This document shows positions 1 through 9,278 of a stretch of DNA of 64,000 nt, piece by piece; position 1 is the stretch's first letter, and each line of letters opens with the position of its first letter. The notes under the pieces were generated by a model, which was not told where the DNA came from, did not search any database, and worked only from the letters and a program-made list of their open reading frames with translations. This DNA comes from Marisediminitalea alba (lineage in GTDB: Bacteria; Pseudomonadota; Gammaproteobacteria; Enterobacterales; Alteromonadaceae): the NCBI RefSeq assembly GCF_002993365.1, contig NZ_PVNP01000204.1, positions 59,737 through 123,736 on the forward strand. Direction: 5' to 3'. The position numbers were made by a program, and so were the translations under genes.

Positions 1-1
1 T

Positions 2-3000
2 CCCAACGATTCACGGGATAACTGTGGATTTGGTTTGATTGCCCACATAGAAGGTGAAGCCAGCCATAAGCTGGTAACTACTGCTATTGAAGGGCTTGAC
101 CGCATGCAACATCGTGGCGGTATTGCCGCAGACGGCAAAACCGGTGACGGTTGTGGTCTGCTATTACAAAAGCCCGATGCCTTCTTCCGCATGATCGCAG
201 AGCAGCATGGCTGGAAGCTCAGCAAGAAATATGCTGTGGGAATGATTTTCCTTAATCAGGACGAGACACTGGCGCAAGCTGCGCGGGAAGTCGTTAATGA
301 AGAGCTGCAAAAAGAAACCCTGGATGTTGTGGGCTGGCGTGAAGTGCCGGTTAATCACGACGTGCTGGGTGAACTGGCGTTAACCGGTGTACCACAAATC
401 GAACAGGTATTTGTTAACGCGCCGGCAGGTTGGCGTAAACGCGATCTTGAACGCCGTTTATTTATGGTGCGTCGCCGGGTAGAGAAACGCCTCGAAAACG
501 ACCCTGACTTTTATGTTGCCTGCCTGTCTGGCCTGGTAACTATTTATAAAGGCCTGGTAATGCCCAAAGACTTACCTGCCTTTTATAAAGATCTCGCCGA
601 TGAAGATCTGAAAAGCAGCATCTGTGTATTCCATCAGCGCTTTTCTACCAACACGTTGCCCAAATGGCCGCTGGCCCAGCCTTTCCGCTATCTGGCGCAC
701 AACGGCGAAATTAATACCATTAAAGGTAACCGCGACTGGGCAATGGCCCGTACCGGTAAATTCGCCACGCCACTGATCCCGGATCTGAAAGACGCTGCCC
801 CTTTTGTTAACACTGAAGGCTCTGACTCATCGTCGCTGGATAACATGCTGGAACTGTTCCTGGCCGGTGGTATGGACCTGTTCCGTGCCATGCGCTTACT
901 GGTGCCACCAGCATATCAGAACAATGACACCATGGATCCCAAGCTGCGTGCATTTTACGAGTTTAACTCAATGCACATGGAACCCTGGGATGGTCCTGCC
1001 GGTATCGTAATGACCAACGGTCGTCACGTTGCCTGTAACCTGGACCGTAACGGCCTGCGCCCGGCGCGGTATGTGCTGACCAAAAACGGCTTCATTACGC
1101 TGGCCTCAGAAATTGGTATCTGGGATTACGAACCTGAAGACGTAGTAGAAAAAGGCCGCGTTGGTCCGGGCGAAATGCTTGCAGTTGATACCTACAACGG
1201 CAAAATCTGGCGTTCAACCGAAATTGATGACGAGCTAAAAGACCGCCACCCTTACCACGAGTGGATTGAGAAAAACATCCGTTCATTAACGCCGATTGAA
1301 AATATGGATGCCTCTCTCATTGGTCAGCGGGTATTCAACGACGACACCATGGCGGTGTATCACAAGCTGTTTAACTACAGCTATGAAGAAATTCATCAGG
1401 TGATTAAAGTACTGGGTAAAGACGGTCAGGAAGCCGTAGGCTCAATGGGTGATGACACGCCAATGGCAGTGTTATCTTCCAAACACCGTACCCTGTACGA
1501 TTATTTCCGCCAGCAGTTTGCGCAGGTGACAAACCCGCCTATCGATCCGCTGCGGGAAAACCACGTAATGTCACTGGCGACCTGTATTGGTCGTGAGCAA
1601 AACGTGTTTAGCGAAACCAGTGGTTATGCTGATCGCGTGTTATTTAAATCGCCCATCCTGATGTACACCGATTTAAAACAGTTACGTGAATTCAACCCTG
1701 AACACTATTATTCAGAAGTTATTGATCTGCAGTATTCACAGGATGAAGGCCTGAAGAAAGCCATTGAGCGTGTGTGCCACGAGGTAGAGTACCTTGTGAA
1801 ACAAAAACGCGCCGCTTTTGTAGTGCTGTCAGACCGTAACATCAAGCCGAACAAGCTGCCTATCCCTGCCGCGATGGCCGTTGGTGCAGTTCACCGCCGC
1901 TTGGTGGATCAGCAGTTACGTTGTGACGCCAACATCGTGGTAGAAACCGCTTCTGCCCGTGACCCGCATCATTTCGCCGTACTGATTGGTTTAGGCGCTA
2001 CCGCGGTCTATCCATTCCTGGCATATGAAACCATCGAACAGCTGTGCGAAAAAGGTGAGCTTGACGTAACCGCTATGCAGGCAGTATTGAACTACCGTAA
2101 AGGTATCAATAAAGGCCTGTATAAGATCATGTCGAAGATGGGTATCAGTACCGTTGCGAGCTACCGTAGCTCTAAACTGTTTGAAGCCATCGGTATCAGC
2201 CGCGACGTAGTGCAAATGTGCTTTAAAGGGGTAACCTCCAGAATTGAAGGCGCGTCTTTTGACGACTTCCAGCAGGACGCCATCAACCTGTCACGCATTG
2301 CCTGGCTGAAGCGTAAGAAAATGTCGCATGGTGGCTTACTTAAGTATGTTCACGATGGCGAATACCATGCGTACAACCCGGATGTCGTCAAAACCCTGCA
2401 GAAAGCTGTGGTTAGCGGTGAATATACCGATTACCAGCAGTACGCAGCACTGGTTAACGACCGTGCTCCGTCTCACCTGCGCGACTTAATGAAAGTGCTG
2501 CCAGCAGGTGAAGCAGTGGATATCAGCGAAGTTGAACCGGCGGAAAATCTGTTCCCACGTTTTGACACCGCGGCCATGTCTATCGGTGCGCTAAGCCCGG
2601 AAGCCCACGAGGCGCTGGCAATTGCCATGAATCGTTTAGGCGGTCAGTCAAACTCCGGTGAAGGTGGTGAAGATCCGAAACGCTTCAACACCGAAAAGAA
2701 CTCGAAAATCAAGCAGGTTGCCTCTGGCCGTTTTGGCGTTACGCCACATTATCTGGTTAATGCCAATGTCATCCAAATCAAGGTTGCACAAGGTGCAAAA
2801 CCAGGTGAAGGTGGTCAGTTACCTGGTGATAAAGTCAATAAGTATATCGCTCAGTTGCGTTTCTCGGTGCCAGGCGTAACCCTGATTTCACCACCACCGC
2901 ACCACGATATTTACTCTATTGAAGATTTAGCTCAGTTAATTTTTGATCTGAAGCAAGTGAACCCAACCGCACTTATTTCAGTGAAACTGGTTTCTGAGCC

Positions 3001-4453
3001 AGGTGTAGGCACCATCGCAACCGGTGTTGCTAAAGCCTATGCCGACCTCATCACAATTTCTGGCTACGACGGTGGCACCGGTGCCAGCCCGTTAACGTCA
3101 GTAAAATATGCGGGGAGTCCGTTCGAGCTGGGTCTGTCTGAAACACAACAGGCACTGGTTGAGAATGGCCTGCGCCATAAAGTACGGGTGCAAACCGATG
3201 GCGGTCTGAAAACCGGTCTGGACGTAATCAAAGCCGCTATTCTTGGCGCAGAGAGCTTTGGTTTTGGTACCGGCCCGATGGTTGCCTTAGGCTGTAAATA
3301 CCTGCGAATTTGTCACCTCAATAACTGTGCAACCGGTGTAGCCACTCAGGATGATAAACTGCGCAGCGACCACTTTATTGGCCTGCCGGAAATGGTCATG
3401 AACTACTTTAAGTTTGTGGCACAGGAAGTCCGTGAAATCATGGCATCTATGGGCGTTCGTAAGTTTGATGAACTGATCGGACGCACCGAATTACTGGAAC
3501 TGCTTGACGGTCATACCGCTAAGCAAAACAAACTGGATCTGTCACCTATTCTGGCCAAGCCGGTTGCCGGTGAGCACACCCGTCTGTTCTGCTCAGAAAC
3601 CACCAACGTGCCACTCGACAGAGGTGTGCTTAACGCGAAGATGCTTAAGGATGCTAAAGAGGCCGTTGTTAAAGGTTGTGGTATTAACTTAAGTTACCCA
3701 ATTCGTAATACCGATCGCTCAGTAGGTGCTTTACTGTCTGGTGAAATCGCCAAACATTACGGCAACCACGATATGGAAGAAATGCCAATCACCGTCACCT
3801 TCAAAGGGACGGCGGGGCAGAGCTTCGGTGTCTGGAATGCCGGTGGCCTGAACATGTACATCGAAGGCGACGCCAACGATTACGTGGGTAAAGGCATGAC
3901 CGGCGGTAAGCTGGTTATCTATCCGCCGCGCAAAGGCGAATTCAATGCCCACGAAAGTGCCATTATGGGTAACACCTGCCTGTACGGCGCAACCGGTGGC
4001 AAGTTGTTTGCTGCTGGCCGTGCCGGTGAACGTTTTGGTGTTCGTAACTCTGGTGCGATTGCCGTAGTAGAAGGTGTTGGCGACAACGGTTGTGAGTACA
4101 TGACCGGTGGTATTGTGGCGGTACTGGGTCCGGTAGGCATTAACTTTGGTGCCGGTATGACAGGTGGTTTCGCTTATCTTTACGATGAGCAGGGCGATCT
4201 GAACAGCCGTGTTAACCAGGAGTTGGTTGAAGTACTGGATATCGACGATAAAGTCATTCTGGCCGAGCACTTACGTGGCCTTATCAACCAGCACTACGAA
4301 GAAACCGGCAGCCAGTTCTCACTGGATCTGCTGCACGATTTCGCCAATACCATGAAACGCTTTAAACTGGTTAAACCAAAAACCAGTGATGTGAAAAATC
4401 TGTTGGGCCATATTAGTCGTTCCAGCGCGGAACTGCGCATTCAGGCGCAATAG
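2..4453 (+). CDS. gltB: Glutamate synthase (NADPH) large subunit, 5' partial
   Basis: GltB makes two glutamates from glutamine and 2-oxoglutarate, working with GltD. The reading frame is open from base 2, and the first codons outside the window are missing. The TTG at 35 is not the real start, because in-frame residues upstream include DNCGFG, whose Cys (codon 23-25) is the N-terminal nucleophile released after propeptide removal. About 1,483 residues are visible, so only a handful are lost. Domains in order are the class II amidotransferase (with NGEINT and GSDSSS), the central domain, the FMN-binding synthase domain (GEGGEDPKR, GYDGGTGASP), the 3Fe-4S cysteines in CKYLRICHLNNC near base 3300, and the C-terminal GXGXG beta-helix (GTAGQSFG, GATGG). 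gltD follows after 15 bp as an operon. Identification is essentially certain. Confidence 0.98.
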   Translation, partial: PNDSRDNCGFGLIAHIEGEASHKLVTTAIEGLDRMQHRGGIAADGKTGDGCGLLLQKPDAFFRMIAEQHGWKLSKKYAVGMIFLNQDETLAQAAREVVNEELQKETLDVVGWREVPVNHDVLGELALTGVPQIEQVFVNAPAGWRKRDLERRLFMVRRRVEKRLENDPDFYVACLSGLVTIYKGLVMPKDLPAFYKDLADEDLKSSICVFHQRFSTNTLPKWPLAQPFRYLAHNGEINTIKGNRDWAMARTGKFATPLIPDLKDAAPFVNTEGSDSSSLDNMLELFLAGGMDLFRAMRLLVPPAYQNNDTMDPKLRAFYEFNSMHMEPWDGPAGIVMTNGRHVACNLDRNGLRPARYVLTKNGFITLASEIGIWDYEPEDVVEKGRVGPGEMLAVDTYNGKIWRSTEIDDELKDRHPYHEWIEKNIRSLTPIENMDASLIGQRVFNDDTMAVYHKLFNYSYEEIHQVIKVLGKDGQEAVGSMGDDTPMAVLSSKHRTLYDYFRQQFAQVTNPPIDPLRENHVMSLATCIGREQNVFSETSGYADRVLFKSPILMYTDLKQLREFNPEHYYSEVIDLQYSQDEGLKKAIERVCHEVEYLVKQKRAAFVVLSDRNIKPNKLPIPAAMAVGAVHRRLVDQQLRCDANIVVETASARDPHHFAVLIGLGATAVYPFLAYETIEQLCEKGELDVTAMQAVLNYRKGINKGLYKIMSKMGISTVASYRSSKLFEAIGISRDVVQMCFKGVTSRIEGASFDDFQQDAINLSRIAWLKRKKMSHGGLLKYVHDGEYHAYNPDVVKTLQKAVVSGEYTDYQQYAALVNDRAPSHLRDLMKVLPAGEAVDISEVEPAENLFPRFDTAAMSIGALSPEAHEALAIAMNRLGGQSNSGEGGEDPKRFNTEKNSKIKQVASGRFGVTPHYLVNANVIQIKVAQGAKPGEGGQLPGDKVNKYIAQLRFSVPGVTLISPPPHHDIYSIEDLAQLIFDLKQVNPTALISVKLVSEPGVGTIATGVAKAYADLITISGYDGGTGASPLTSVKYAGSPFELGLSETQQALVENGLRHKVRVQTDGGLKTGLDVIKAAILGAESFGFGTGPMVALGCKYLRICHLNNCATGVATQDDKLRSDHFIGLPEMVMNYFKFVAQEVREIMASMGVRKFDELIGRTELLELLDGHTAKQNKLDLSPILAKPVAGEHTRLFCSETTNVPLDRGVLNAKMLKDAKEAVVKGCGINLSYPIRNTDRSVGALLSGEIAKHYGNHDMEEMPITVTFKGTAGQSFGVWNAGGLNMYIEGDANDYVGKGMTGGKLVIYPPRKGEFNAHESAIMGNTCLYGATGGKLFAAGRAGERFGVRNSGAIAVVEGVGDNGCEYMTGGIVAVLGPVGINFGAGMTGGFAYLYDEQGDLNSRVNQELVEVLDIDDKVILAEHLRGLINQHYEETGSQFSLDLLHDFANTMKRFKLVKPKTSDVKNLLGHISRSSAELRIQAQ

Positions 4454-4468
4454 AGAGGTTAGAAGATA

Positions 4469-5884
4469 ATGGCTAAGAATGTATATCAATTTATTGACGT
4501 AGAAAGGATTGATCCGCCTAAGAAGCCGATAATGGATCGTAAAAACGGCTTTGCTGAGATCTACCATCCTCTGACCAACTCACAGGCAGAAGGCCAGGCA
4601 GATCGCTGCCTGGACTGTGGTAACCCATACTGCGAATGGAAGTGCCCGGTACATAACTATATTCCTCAGTGGCTGGCACTGGCTAACGAAGGCAAGTTTA
4701 TTGAGGCAGCCGAGCTGTCTCACCAAACCAACAGTTTGCCGGAAGTGTGTGGCCGGGTTTGCCCGCAGGATCGTCTGTGTGAGGGTGACTGTACCCTTAA
4801 CGACGAGTTTGGTGCGGTAACCATTGGGTCTATCGAAAAACACATTACCGACACCGCCTTTAAAATGGGCTGGCGTCCGGATATGAGCGGCGTTACCTGG
4901 ACCGATAAGAAAGTGGCTATCGTAGGCGCTGGCCCGGCTGGCCTTGCCTGCGCAGACATCCTGGTGCGTAACGGCGTGAAGCCTGTGGTATTTGATAAAT
5001 ACGAAGAAATTGGTGGTCTGCTGACCTTCGGTATTCCTTCTTTCAAACTGGAAAAAGACGTCATTAAACTGCGTCGCGAAATCTTTACCGAGATGGGTGT
5101 TGAGTTTGTAATGAATACCGAAATTGGTAAGGACGTACCGTTTCAGGATCTTATTGACCAGTACGATGCCGTGTTCCTGGGCATGGGTACTTACAAGTCA
5201 ATGAAAGGTGGCTTCGATAACGAAGGTGCCGACGGTGTTTACGAAGCCCTGCCGTTCCTGATTTCAAATACCAACCGAGTCATGGGTCTGGAAAAAGACG
5301 CCGCAGACTTTATTGATATGAAAGGCAAAAAGGTTGTCGTACTGGGTGGTGGTGATACCACCATGGACTGCGTAAGAACCTCCATTCGTCAGGGTGCTGA
5401 GCAGGTAACCTGTGCTTACCGTCGTGATGAGGCAAGCATGCCCGGCTCACGCCGTGAAGTGGTGAATGCCCGGGAAGAAGGCGTTGAATTTGAATTTAAC
5501 GCCCAGCCGCTCGATATTGCTGTGGATGAAACCGGTAAAGCCATTGGCGTTAAACTGGTACGCACCGAAATGGGTGAACCCGATGCAGCAGGACGTCGCC
5601 GTCCGGTTGTGGTGGAAGGCTCTGAGTTTGTCCAGGAAGCCGACGCGGTCATTATCGCTTTTGGCTTCCAGCCAAGCCCGGCCCCGTGGTTTGCCGACTA
5701 CGGTATTATTCTGGACGAGAAAGGCCGCGTGCGTGCGCCGGCAAAAGGTCAGTTCGCTTATCAGACATCTAATCCGAAAATCTTCGCCGGTGGCGATATG
5801 GTTCGCGGTAGTGATCTGGTGGTAACTGCTATTGATGAAGGCCGTAAAGCCGCTGATGGTATCCTCGATTACATCGGTGCCTGA
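4469..5884 (+). CDS. gltD: Glutamate synthase (NADPH) small subunit
   Basis: GltD passes electrons from NADPH through FAD and 4Fe-4S clusters to GltB. The protein has 471 residues, the usual length. The N-terminal cysteine clusters CLDCGNPYCEWKC and CGRVCPQDRLCEGDC bind the 4Fe-4S centres. GAGPAGLACA is the FAD-binding Rossmann motif, GGGDTTMDC is the NADPH-binding motif, and the C-terminal GGDMVRGSDLVVTAI stretch is typical of the family. The gene lies 15 bp after gltB, so the two are surely co-transcribed, and a strong hairpin terminator follows. Nothing is unusual in it. Confidence 0.98.
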   Translation: MAKNVYQFIDVERIDPPKKPIMDRKNGFAEIYHPLTNSQAEGQADRCLDCGNPYCEWKCPVHNYIPQWLALANEGKFIEAAELSHQTNSLPEVCGRVCPQDRLCEGDCTLNDEFGAVTIGSIEKHITDTAFKMGWRPDMSGVTWTDKKVAIVGAGPAGLACADILVRNGVKPVVFDKYEEIGGLLTFGIPSFKLEKDVIKLRREIFTEMGVEFVMNTEIGKDVPFQDLIDQYDAVFLGMGTYKSMKGGFDNEGADGVYEALPFLISNTNRVMGLEKDAADFIDMKGKKVVVLGGGDTTMDCVRTSIRQGAEQVTCAYRRDEASMPGSRREVVNAREEGVEFEFNAQPLDIAVDETGKAIGVKLVRTEMGEPDAAGRRRPVVVEGSEFVQEADAVIIAFGFQPSPAPWFADYGIILDEKGRVRAPAKGQFAYQTSNPKIFAGGDMVRGSDLVVTAIDEGRKAADGILDYIGA

Positions 5885-5908
5885 TATAGCCTGACAGCAA
5901 GCTAAACG

Positions 5909-5938
5909 AAAAATGGAGCCGCATGGCTCCATTTTTTT
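5909..5938 (+). terminator. Rho-independent terminator of gltBD
   Basis: Perfect 8-bp stem ATGGAGCC / GGCTCCAT (5913-5920 and 5925-5932) with a GCAT loop, preceded by A residues and followed by a run of seven T, 25 bp after the gltD stop codon. Confidence 0.9.
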
Positions 5939-5972
5939 GTCTGGTGTTTAGGGGCTGTATATGGTCTCCTCC

Positions 5973-6211
5973 AATATTGCAAGAATAAACTGGCTGTTTT
6001 GAAAGTCAGGTTTGCGTTCGTATATCCGGCTTCTTGATGAAGTGCTATAACTTCGAGCCTCGATGAACTTCGCCCATATCGTCCTTATCGTTGACACGGA
6101 TTGTTAATCCATAGCCCCTATCAGGTTTTCGATATGTCGGTCTAACCAGGTTGTCATCACATTATGTTTATTCAGCAATCCTTGGAAGTGAACTCGTTAA
6201 ATTCGTTTAAA
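5973..6211 (-). ncRNA. Putative guide (seekRNA/bridge-type) RNA region of the IS1111 element
   Basis: This non-coding stretch lies downstream of the transposase gene, where IS1111-type elements are known to encode a target-guiding RNA. On the minus strand it reads TAGGGGCT (complement of 6113-6120), identical to eight bases of the actual insertion target at 5949-5956. A second, weaker match, AACAGCC on the minus strand near 5990-6000, overlaps the complement of the junction. Exact RNA ends and folding were not determined, and the call rests on position and the short match. Confidence 0.4.
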
Positions 6212-7240
6212 TTAAGCCGATGCCCATTCAGGCGTATAACGGCCACCTTGAGCTAATAGTGCCCACGCTATACGGGCCAGTTTATTGGCCAGAGCAACAG
6301 CGGCTTTGTTGCGCCCGCGTGTTTGCTCAATGCGCCTTACCCATCGCGCCAGTGGCGTGTCTTTGGTTTTACTCACACGCATCACTGCCCGAGCTCCGTG
6401 TATCAATAGCGTTCTAAGATAGCCATCCCCTCGCTTACTGATACCTAATAAATTCTGTTTGCCACCTGAGCTATGTTGCTTGGGCACTAAACCCACTGAA
6501 GCCGATACAGCTCGTCCATTTTTAAATTCACTACCGTTGCCAATGTGTTGATACAGCGCACTGGCGATGATCGGACCAACGCCTGGAATACTCTGTAAAC
6601 GCTGGCAGGCTTCATGTTGGCTTAGGGCATGGATTTTCTTCGTATACCATTCTAAATGTACGTCTAACTCAACCAGCTTTTGATAGTGCTGCTCGAGCAA
6701 TGTTTTGAATAACTCGCTTAAACCATTGTCAGCTTGTCTATCATATAAATCAGGAAGGGCTTTATACACATTATGTACTCCCATGGGCAGCACTACCCCA
6801 TATTCATAAAGCAGGCCACGAATTTCATTACAATTCGCCGTCCTATCTCGCTCGCACTTTTTACGCATAACATGCAGCGCTTGGATATCCTGCTGTGTTT
6901 GCGTCTTTGTACGCACTACTCGCATCTCAGGACGTACGACGGCTTCTGCAATTGCCAAAGCATCGTTATAGTCTGTTTTATTACCGCGAACATAAGGTTT
7001 CACATGCTGCGGCGCGATTTGCTTAACTGTATGCCCTAACTTCTGTATCTCACGCGCCCAATAATGCGCACTTGCACAAGACTCTATGCCGACTACACAC
7101 TTATCAAGTGTAGTGAAAAACGCAAGTATCTCAGAGCGCTTAAGCATTCTCTTACGAACAATCTTTCCTGCTTGATTGCAGCCCACAAAATGGCTGACAT
7201 TCTTTGCTAAATCTAATCCAACAGTTGTAATATTACTCAT
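6212..7240 (-). CDS. IS110/IS1111 family DEDD transposase
   Basis: A 342-residue site-specific transposase that moves the surrounding insertion sequence. The N-terminal RuvC-like DEDD domain shows Asp10 (GLDLAKN), Glu53 (GIESCAS) and Asp90/Asp93 (NKTDYNDA). The C-terminal Transposase_20 domain includes SIPGVGPIIAS and ASVGLVPKQHSSGG, which contains the candidate nucleophilic serine. The ATG start at 7240 follows an AGAAG-rich leader. The ORF is intact and full length, so the element may still be active. It opposes gltBD and points the same way as selO. Its base composition is more AT-rich than its neighbours, as expected for a recent arrival. Confidence 0.93.
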   Translation of the reverse strand: MSNITTVGLDLAKNVSHFVGCNQAGKIVRKRMLKRSEILAFFTTLDKCVVGIESCASAHYWAREIQKLGHTVKQIAPQHVKPYVRGNKTDYNDALAIAEAVVRPEMRVVRTKTQTQQDIQALHVMRKKCERDRTANCNEIRGLLYEYGVVLPMGVHNVYKALPDLYDRQADNGLSELFKTLLEQHYQKLVELDVHLEWYTKKIHALSQHEACQRLQSIPGVGPIIASALYQHIGNGSEFKNGRAVSASVGLVPKQHSSGGKQNLLGISKRGDGYLRTLLIHGARAVMRVSKTKDTPLARWVRRIEQTRGRNKAAVALANKLARIAWALLAQGGRYTPEWASA

Positions 7241-7589
7241 GGTCTTCTTCTCTTGTTAACTTGAATTATCAACTCCAAGTTTGGCACATTGCGATGCCGT
7301 TAGAGAGGAGGAGACCATTTCATCGTTGATCTTTGCTGTACGAATTTTGGTCTATATGAAAGCATTTTAATCGCGAAACAGTCCTGCAGGCATAGTTGTT
7401 CTACGTCAAAGGGCTGTGACAAAGAGTAAAATGCTTTCATGACGACCCCTTCGGGCAGCGCCTGTGTGTCATTTATACTGTGTTGACTGTTTTTGATTTA
7501 GCCCACTAGACCTGCAAACAGTCGCCTTGTCTAAATGACACACAGACTGCTGCAAAAGTGTACAACAAAGAGCAACAGCCCCTAGCTAC

Positions 7590-9278
7590 TCAAGAAGAAC
7601 AGCTGTAATGCGAAACGCCGCCGGCGTCAAAATACTCAGCAGGTCGTAAGCGATAATAACTTGCCTCAATGTTTTCAGATTGCTCCTCAAAAGGGGCAGA
7701 TAACACCTTCTGCAGCTCCCTTAATAAGGTGAAATCGCCCTTTTCAGCCTGCTTATAGGCAGGGACTACCAACCATTCCCGCCAGGTGTATTTGGGGTTT
7801 ACCCCTTTCATCCTGGTTGTGATTTCAGCATGACTAAAGCGATCGTCGAGATGTTGATGCCAGCTCTGCAGCCAGTTATTCCACTGCTGCTCTAATGCCT
7901 CATCCACCGGCTGATAGAAACACTTTGTTATCGCTGTAACCGTATCGGGAAGCTGACACAGCTCGCGAAACAGCATGGTGTAGTCCACTGACGTACGCAC
8001 CATCAGCCTGAGCAACGCCATTACCAACTCAGGTTCGTAAGCTTTTAGGCCCAGTTTAGACGCCCACATGCCCGCCAGTTTGTTTTCCATCATGGCGGCA
8101 AAGCCAGTGCCAATTGCCTCCAGTTCGTTGAGCCGGTCAGGTTCGTCCTGAAGCAGCGGTGCCAGAGCCCCGCAGAACATCATAAAGTTCTTCCCGGCTG
8201 CCGCGGTTTGATTAAAAAAGGAGAAATGCCGGCCTCCGCCCGTCCAGGGTTGATAAACGGGATCAAACAGTTCGCAGAACCCGAATGGGCCATAGTCCAG
8301 CGTAAAACCGCCGGCTGCGCAATTATCACTGTTAAAATTACCCTGGCAATAGCCGACCCGTATCCAGTTGGCCACCAGTGAGGTCAGACGTTCCTGAAAG
8401 ATTTCGGCCAGCTGTATGATCTGTTCAGGCAATGCCAGACTGCTGTCTATTTCGAGGGAGTATTCGCGCTCAATCAAATGGCTTACCAGCGCGTGTAATT
8501 CAGCAACAGCCTCGGAGTGCTGTTGACTGCGCGCCCGCCGGGCGAACAACTCCAGTTGACCCACTCGAATAAACGACGGTGCTACGCGCGTGGTAATCGC
8601 CACCGGATTGGCCACCATCACCTCAGGCTCAAAAGACGACAATCCTTCGTAATACCACGGCCGGTTAACAGTTTCAGCATGCGACATGACTAAACTGAGG
8701 GAGCGCGAGGTGGGTACCCCGAGACTATGCATGTGTTCCTGGGCCAGAAACTCCCTGACACTGGAACGTAATACCGCACGTCCGTCTGCGCCACGACAAT
8801 AAGGCGTCCGCCCGCCGCCCTTAAGTTGCATCTCCCAGCGCTTACCATTAAACATCCCCTCAAACACCGACATCGCCCTGCCATCCCCATAGCCATTGCC
8901 GGTCCCAAAGGGGCATTGCTGGATATATTCAGTGCCGTAGATAGACAGCGCATAGCCGGTGGCCCAGCCGGTTTTGCGCATAGGCAGAGGAGCCTGAGAG
9001 AGATCGCCAGAGAAGAAGCGAACAAACGCTTCGGTTACTGCCAACTCGTCATCCAGACCCAGCTCGCGAAACAGTGAGTTGCTGTGCGCAACATAACCTG
9101 GCGCTTTTAATGGCGTTGGTGAGACCGGCACATAGTGACCGCAAAACACCTGCCGTGGCTGATGATCAACGCCATCAGATGTGGCCTGAGGGTCTGCCTT
9201 GAGAGAAGATATAAAAGAGTAATCGGCGCAGGCCGCCATGTCACTCAGGGTGGTAATGGAGGAAGTCTTGTCTGGCAT
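7590..9278 (-). CDS. selO: Protein adenylyltransferase SelO (YdiU family)
   Basis: SelO is a pseudokinase-fold enzyme that transfers AMP to proteins (AMPylation) and is linked to redox stress. Family features seen are LKGGGRTPYCRGADGRAVLRSS near residue 160, the GYCQGNFNSDN motif, the LDYGPFGF segment, and the C-terminal CSS end (YSCSS), where eukaryotic homologues carry selenocysteine. I chose the ATG at 9278 because AAGGGG lies nine bases upstream; a GTG at 9299 would add seven residues without a ribosome site. The stop codon sits 6 bp from the MITE border, so any native terminator may have been replaced by that element. The length, about 562 residues, is a little above average because of an N-terminal extension. 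Confidence 0.93.
   Translation of the reverse strand: MPDKTSSITTLSDMAACADYSFISSLKADPQATSDGVDHQPRQVFCGHYVPVSPTPLKAPGYVAHSNSLFRELGLDDELAVTEAFVRFFSGDLSQAPLPMRKTGWATGYALSIYGTEYIQQCPFGTGNGYGDGRAMSVFEGMFNGKRWEMQLKGGGRTPYCRGADGRAVLRSSVREFLAQEHMHSLGVPTSRSLSLVMSHAETVNRPWYYEGLSSFEPEVMVANPVAITTRVAPSFIRVGQLELFARRARSQQHSEAVAELHALVSHLIEREYSLEIDSSLALPEQIIQLAEIFQERLTSLVANWIRVGYCQGNFNSDNCAAGGFTLDYGPFGFCELFDPVYQPWTGGGRHFSFFNQTAAAGKNFMMFCGALAPLLQDEPDRLNELEAIGTGFAAMMENKLAGMWASKLGLKAYEPELVMALLRLMVRTSVDYTMLFRELCQLPDTVTAITKCFYQPVDEALEQQWNNWLQSWHQHLDDRFSHAEITTRMKGVNPKYTWREWLVVPAYKQAEKGDFTLLRELQKVLSAPFEEQSENIEASYYRLRPAEYFDAGGVSHYSCSS

Larger units (their letters stand above)
5959..7326 (-). mobile_element. IS1111-group insertion sequence (IS110 family)
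   Basis: The element is about 1.37 kb and carries one DEDD transposase gene on the minus strand. Subterminal 12-bp inverted repeats ATGGTCTCCTCC (5961-5972) and GGAGGAGACCAT (7307-7318) are perfect, sitting 2 bp and 8 bp from the inferred ends. Subterminal repeats, and a longer non-coding end downstream of the gene (about 250 bp, 5959-6211), are marks of the IS1111 subgroup rather than IS110 proper. A GT dinucleotide occurs at both junctions (5957-5958 and 7325-7326), as expected for the shared core of this family, so the exact ends are uncertain by 2 bp. The target is the terminal repeat of a MITE-like element. Confidence 0.85.
5951..7582. mobile_element. MITE-like palindromic repeat, interrupted by the IS1111 element
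   Basis: If the IS at 5959-7326 is removed, a non-coding element of about 265 bp remains, flanked by TA (5949-5950 and 7583-7584). Its ends are inverted repeats: TAGGGGCTGT at 5949-5958 continues at 7327 as TGATCTTTGCTGTAC, and the reverse complement of 7560-7584 matches this joined end in 23 of 25 positions. Inside are two long-range hairpins: TGAAAGCATTTTA (7357-7369) pairs with 7427-7439, and TGTGTGTCATTTA (7463-7475) pairs with 7532-7544. It has no ORF. TA flanks and IS5-like ends suggest a non-autonomous element mobilised by an IS5-family transposase. It lies between gltD and the 3' end of selO. Confidence 0.75.

Noticed and set aside
3731..4270. 179-codon minus-strand ORF
   Set aside because: It lies wholly within gltB, on the opposite strand, and shows no family pattern; gltB's GXGXG repeats explain the open frame.
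5447..5932. 161-codon minus-strand ORF in gltD
   Set aside because: Antisense shadow of gltD that also runs through the gltD terminator.
5959..7326. IS110 group proper
   Set aside because: Subterminal inverted repeats and the long non-coding end downstream of the gene point to the IS1111 subgroup instead.
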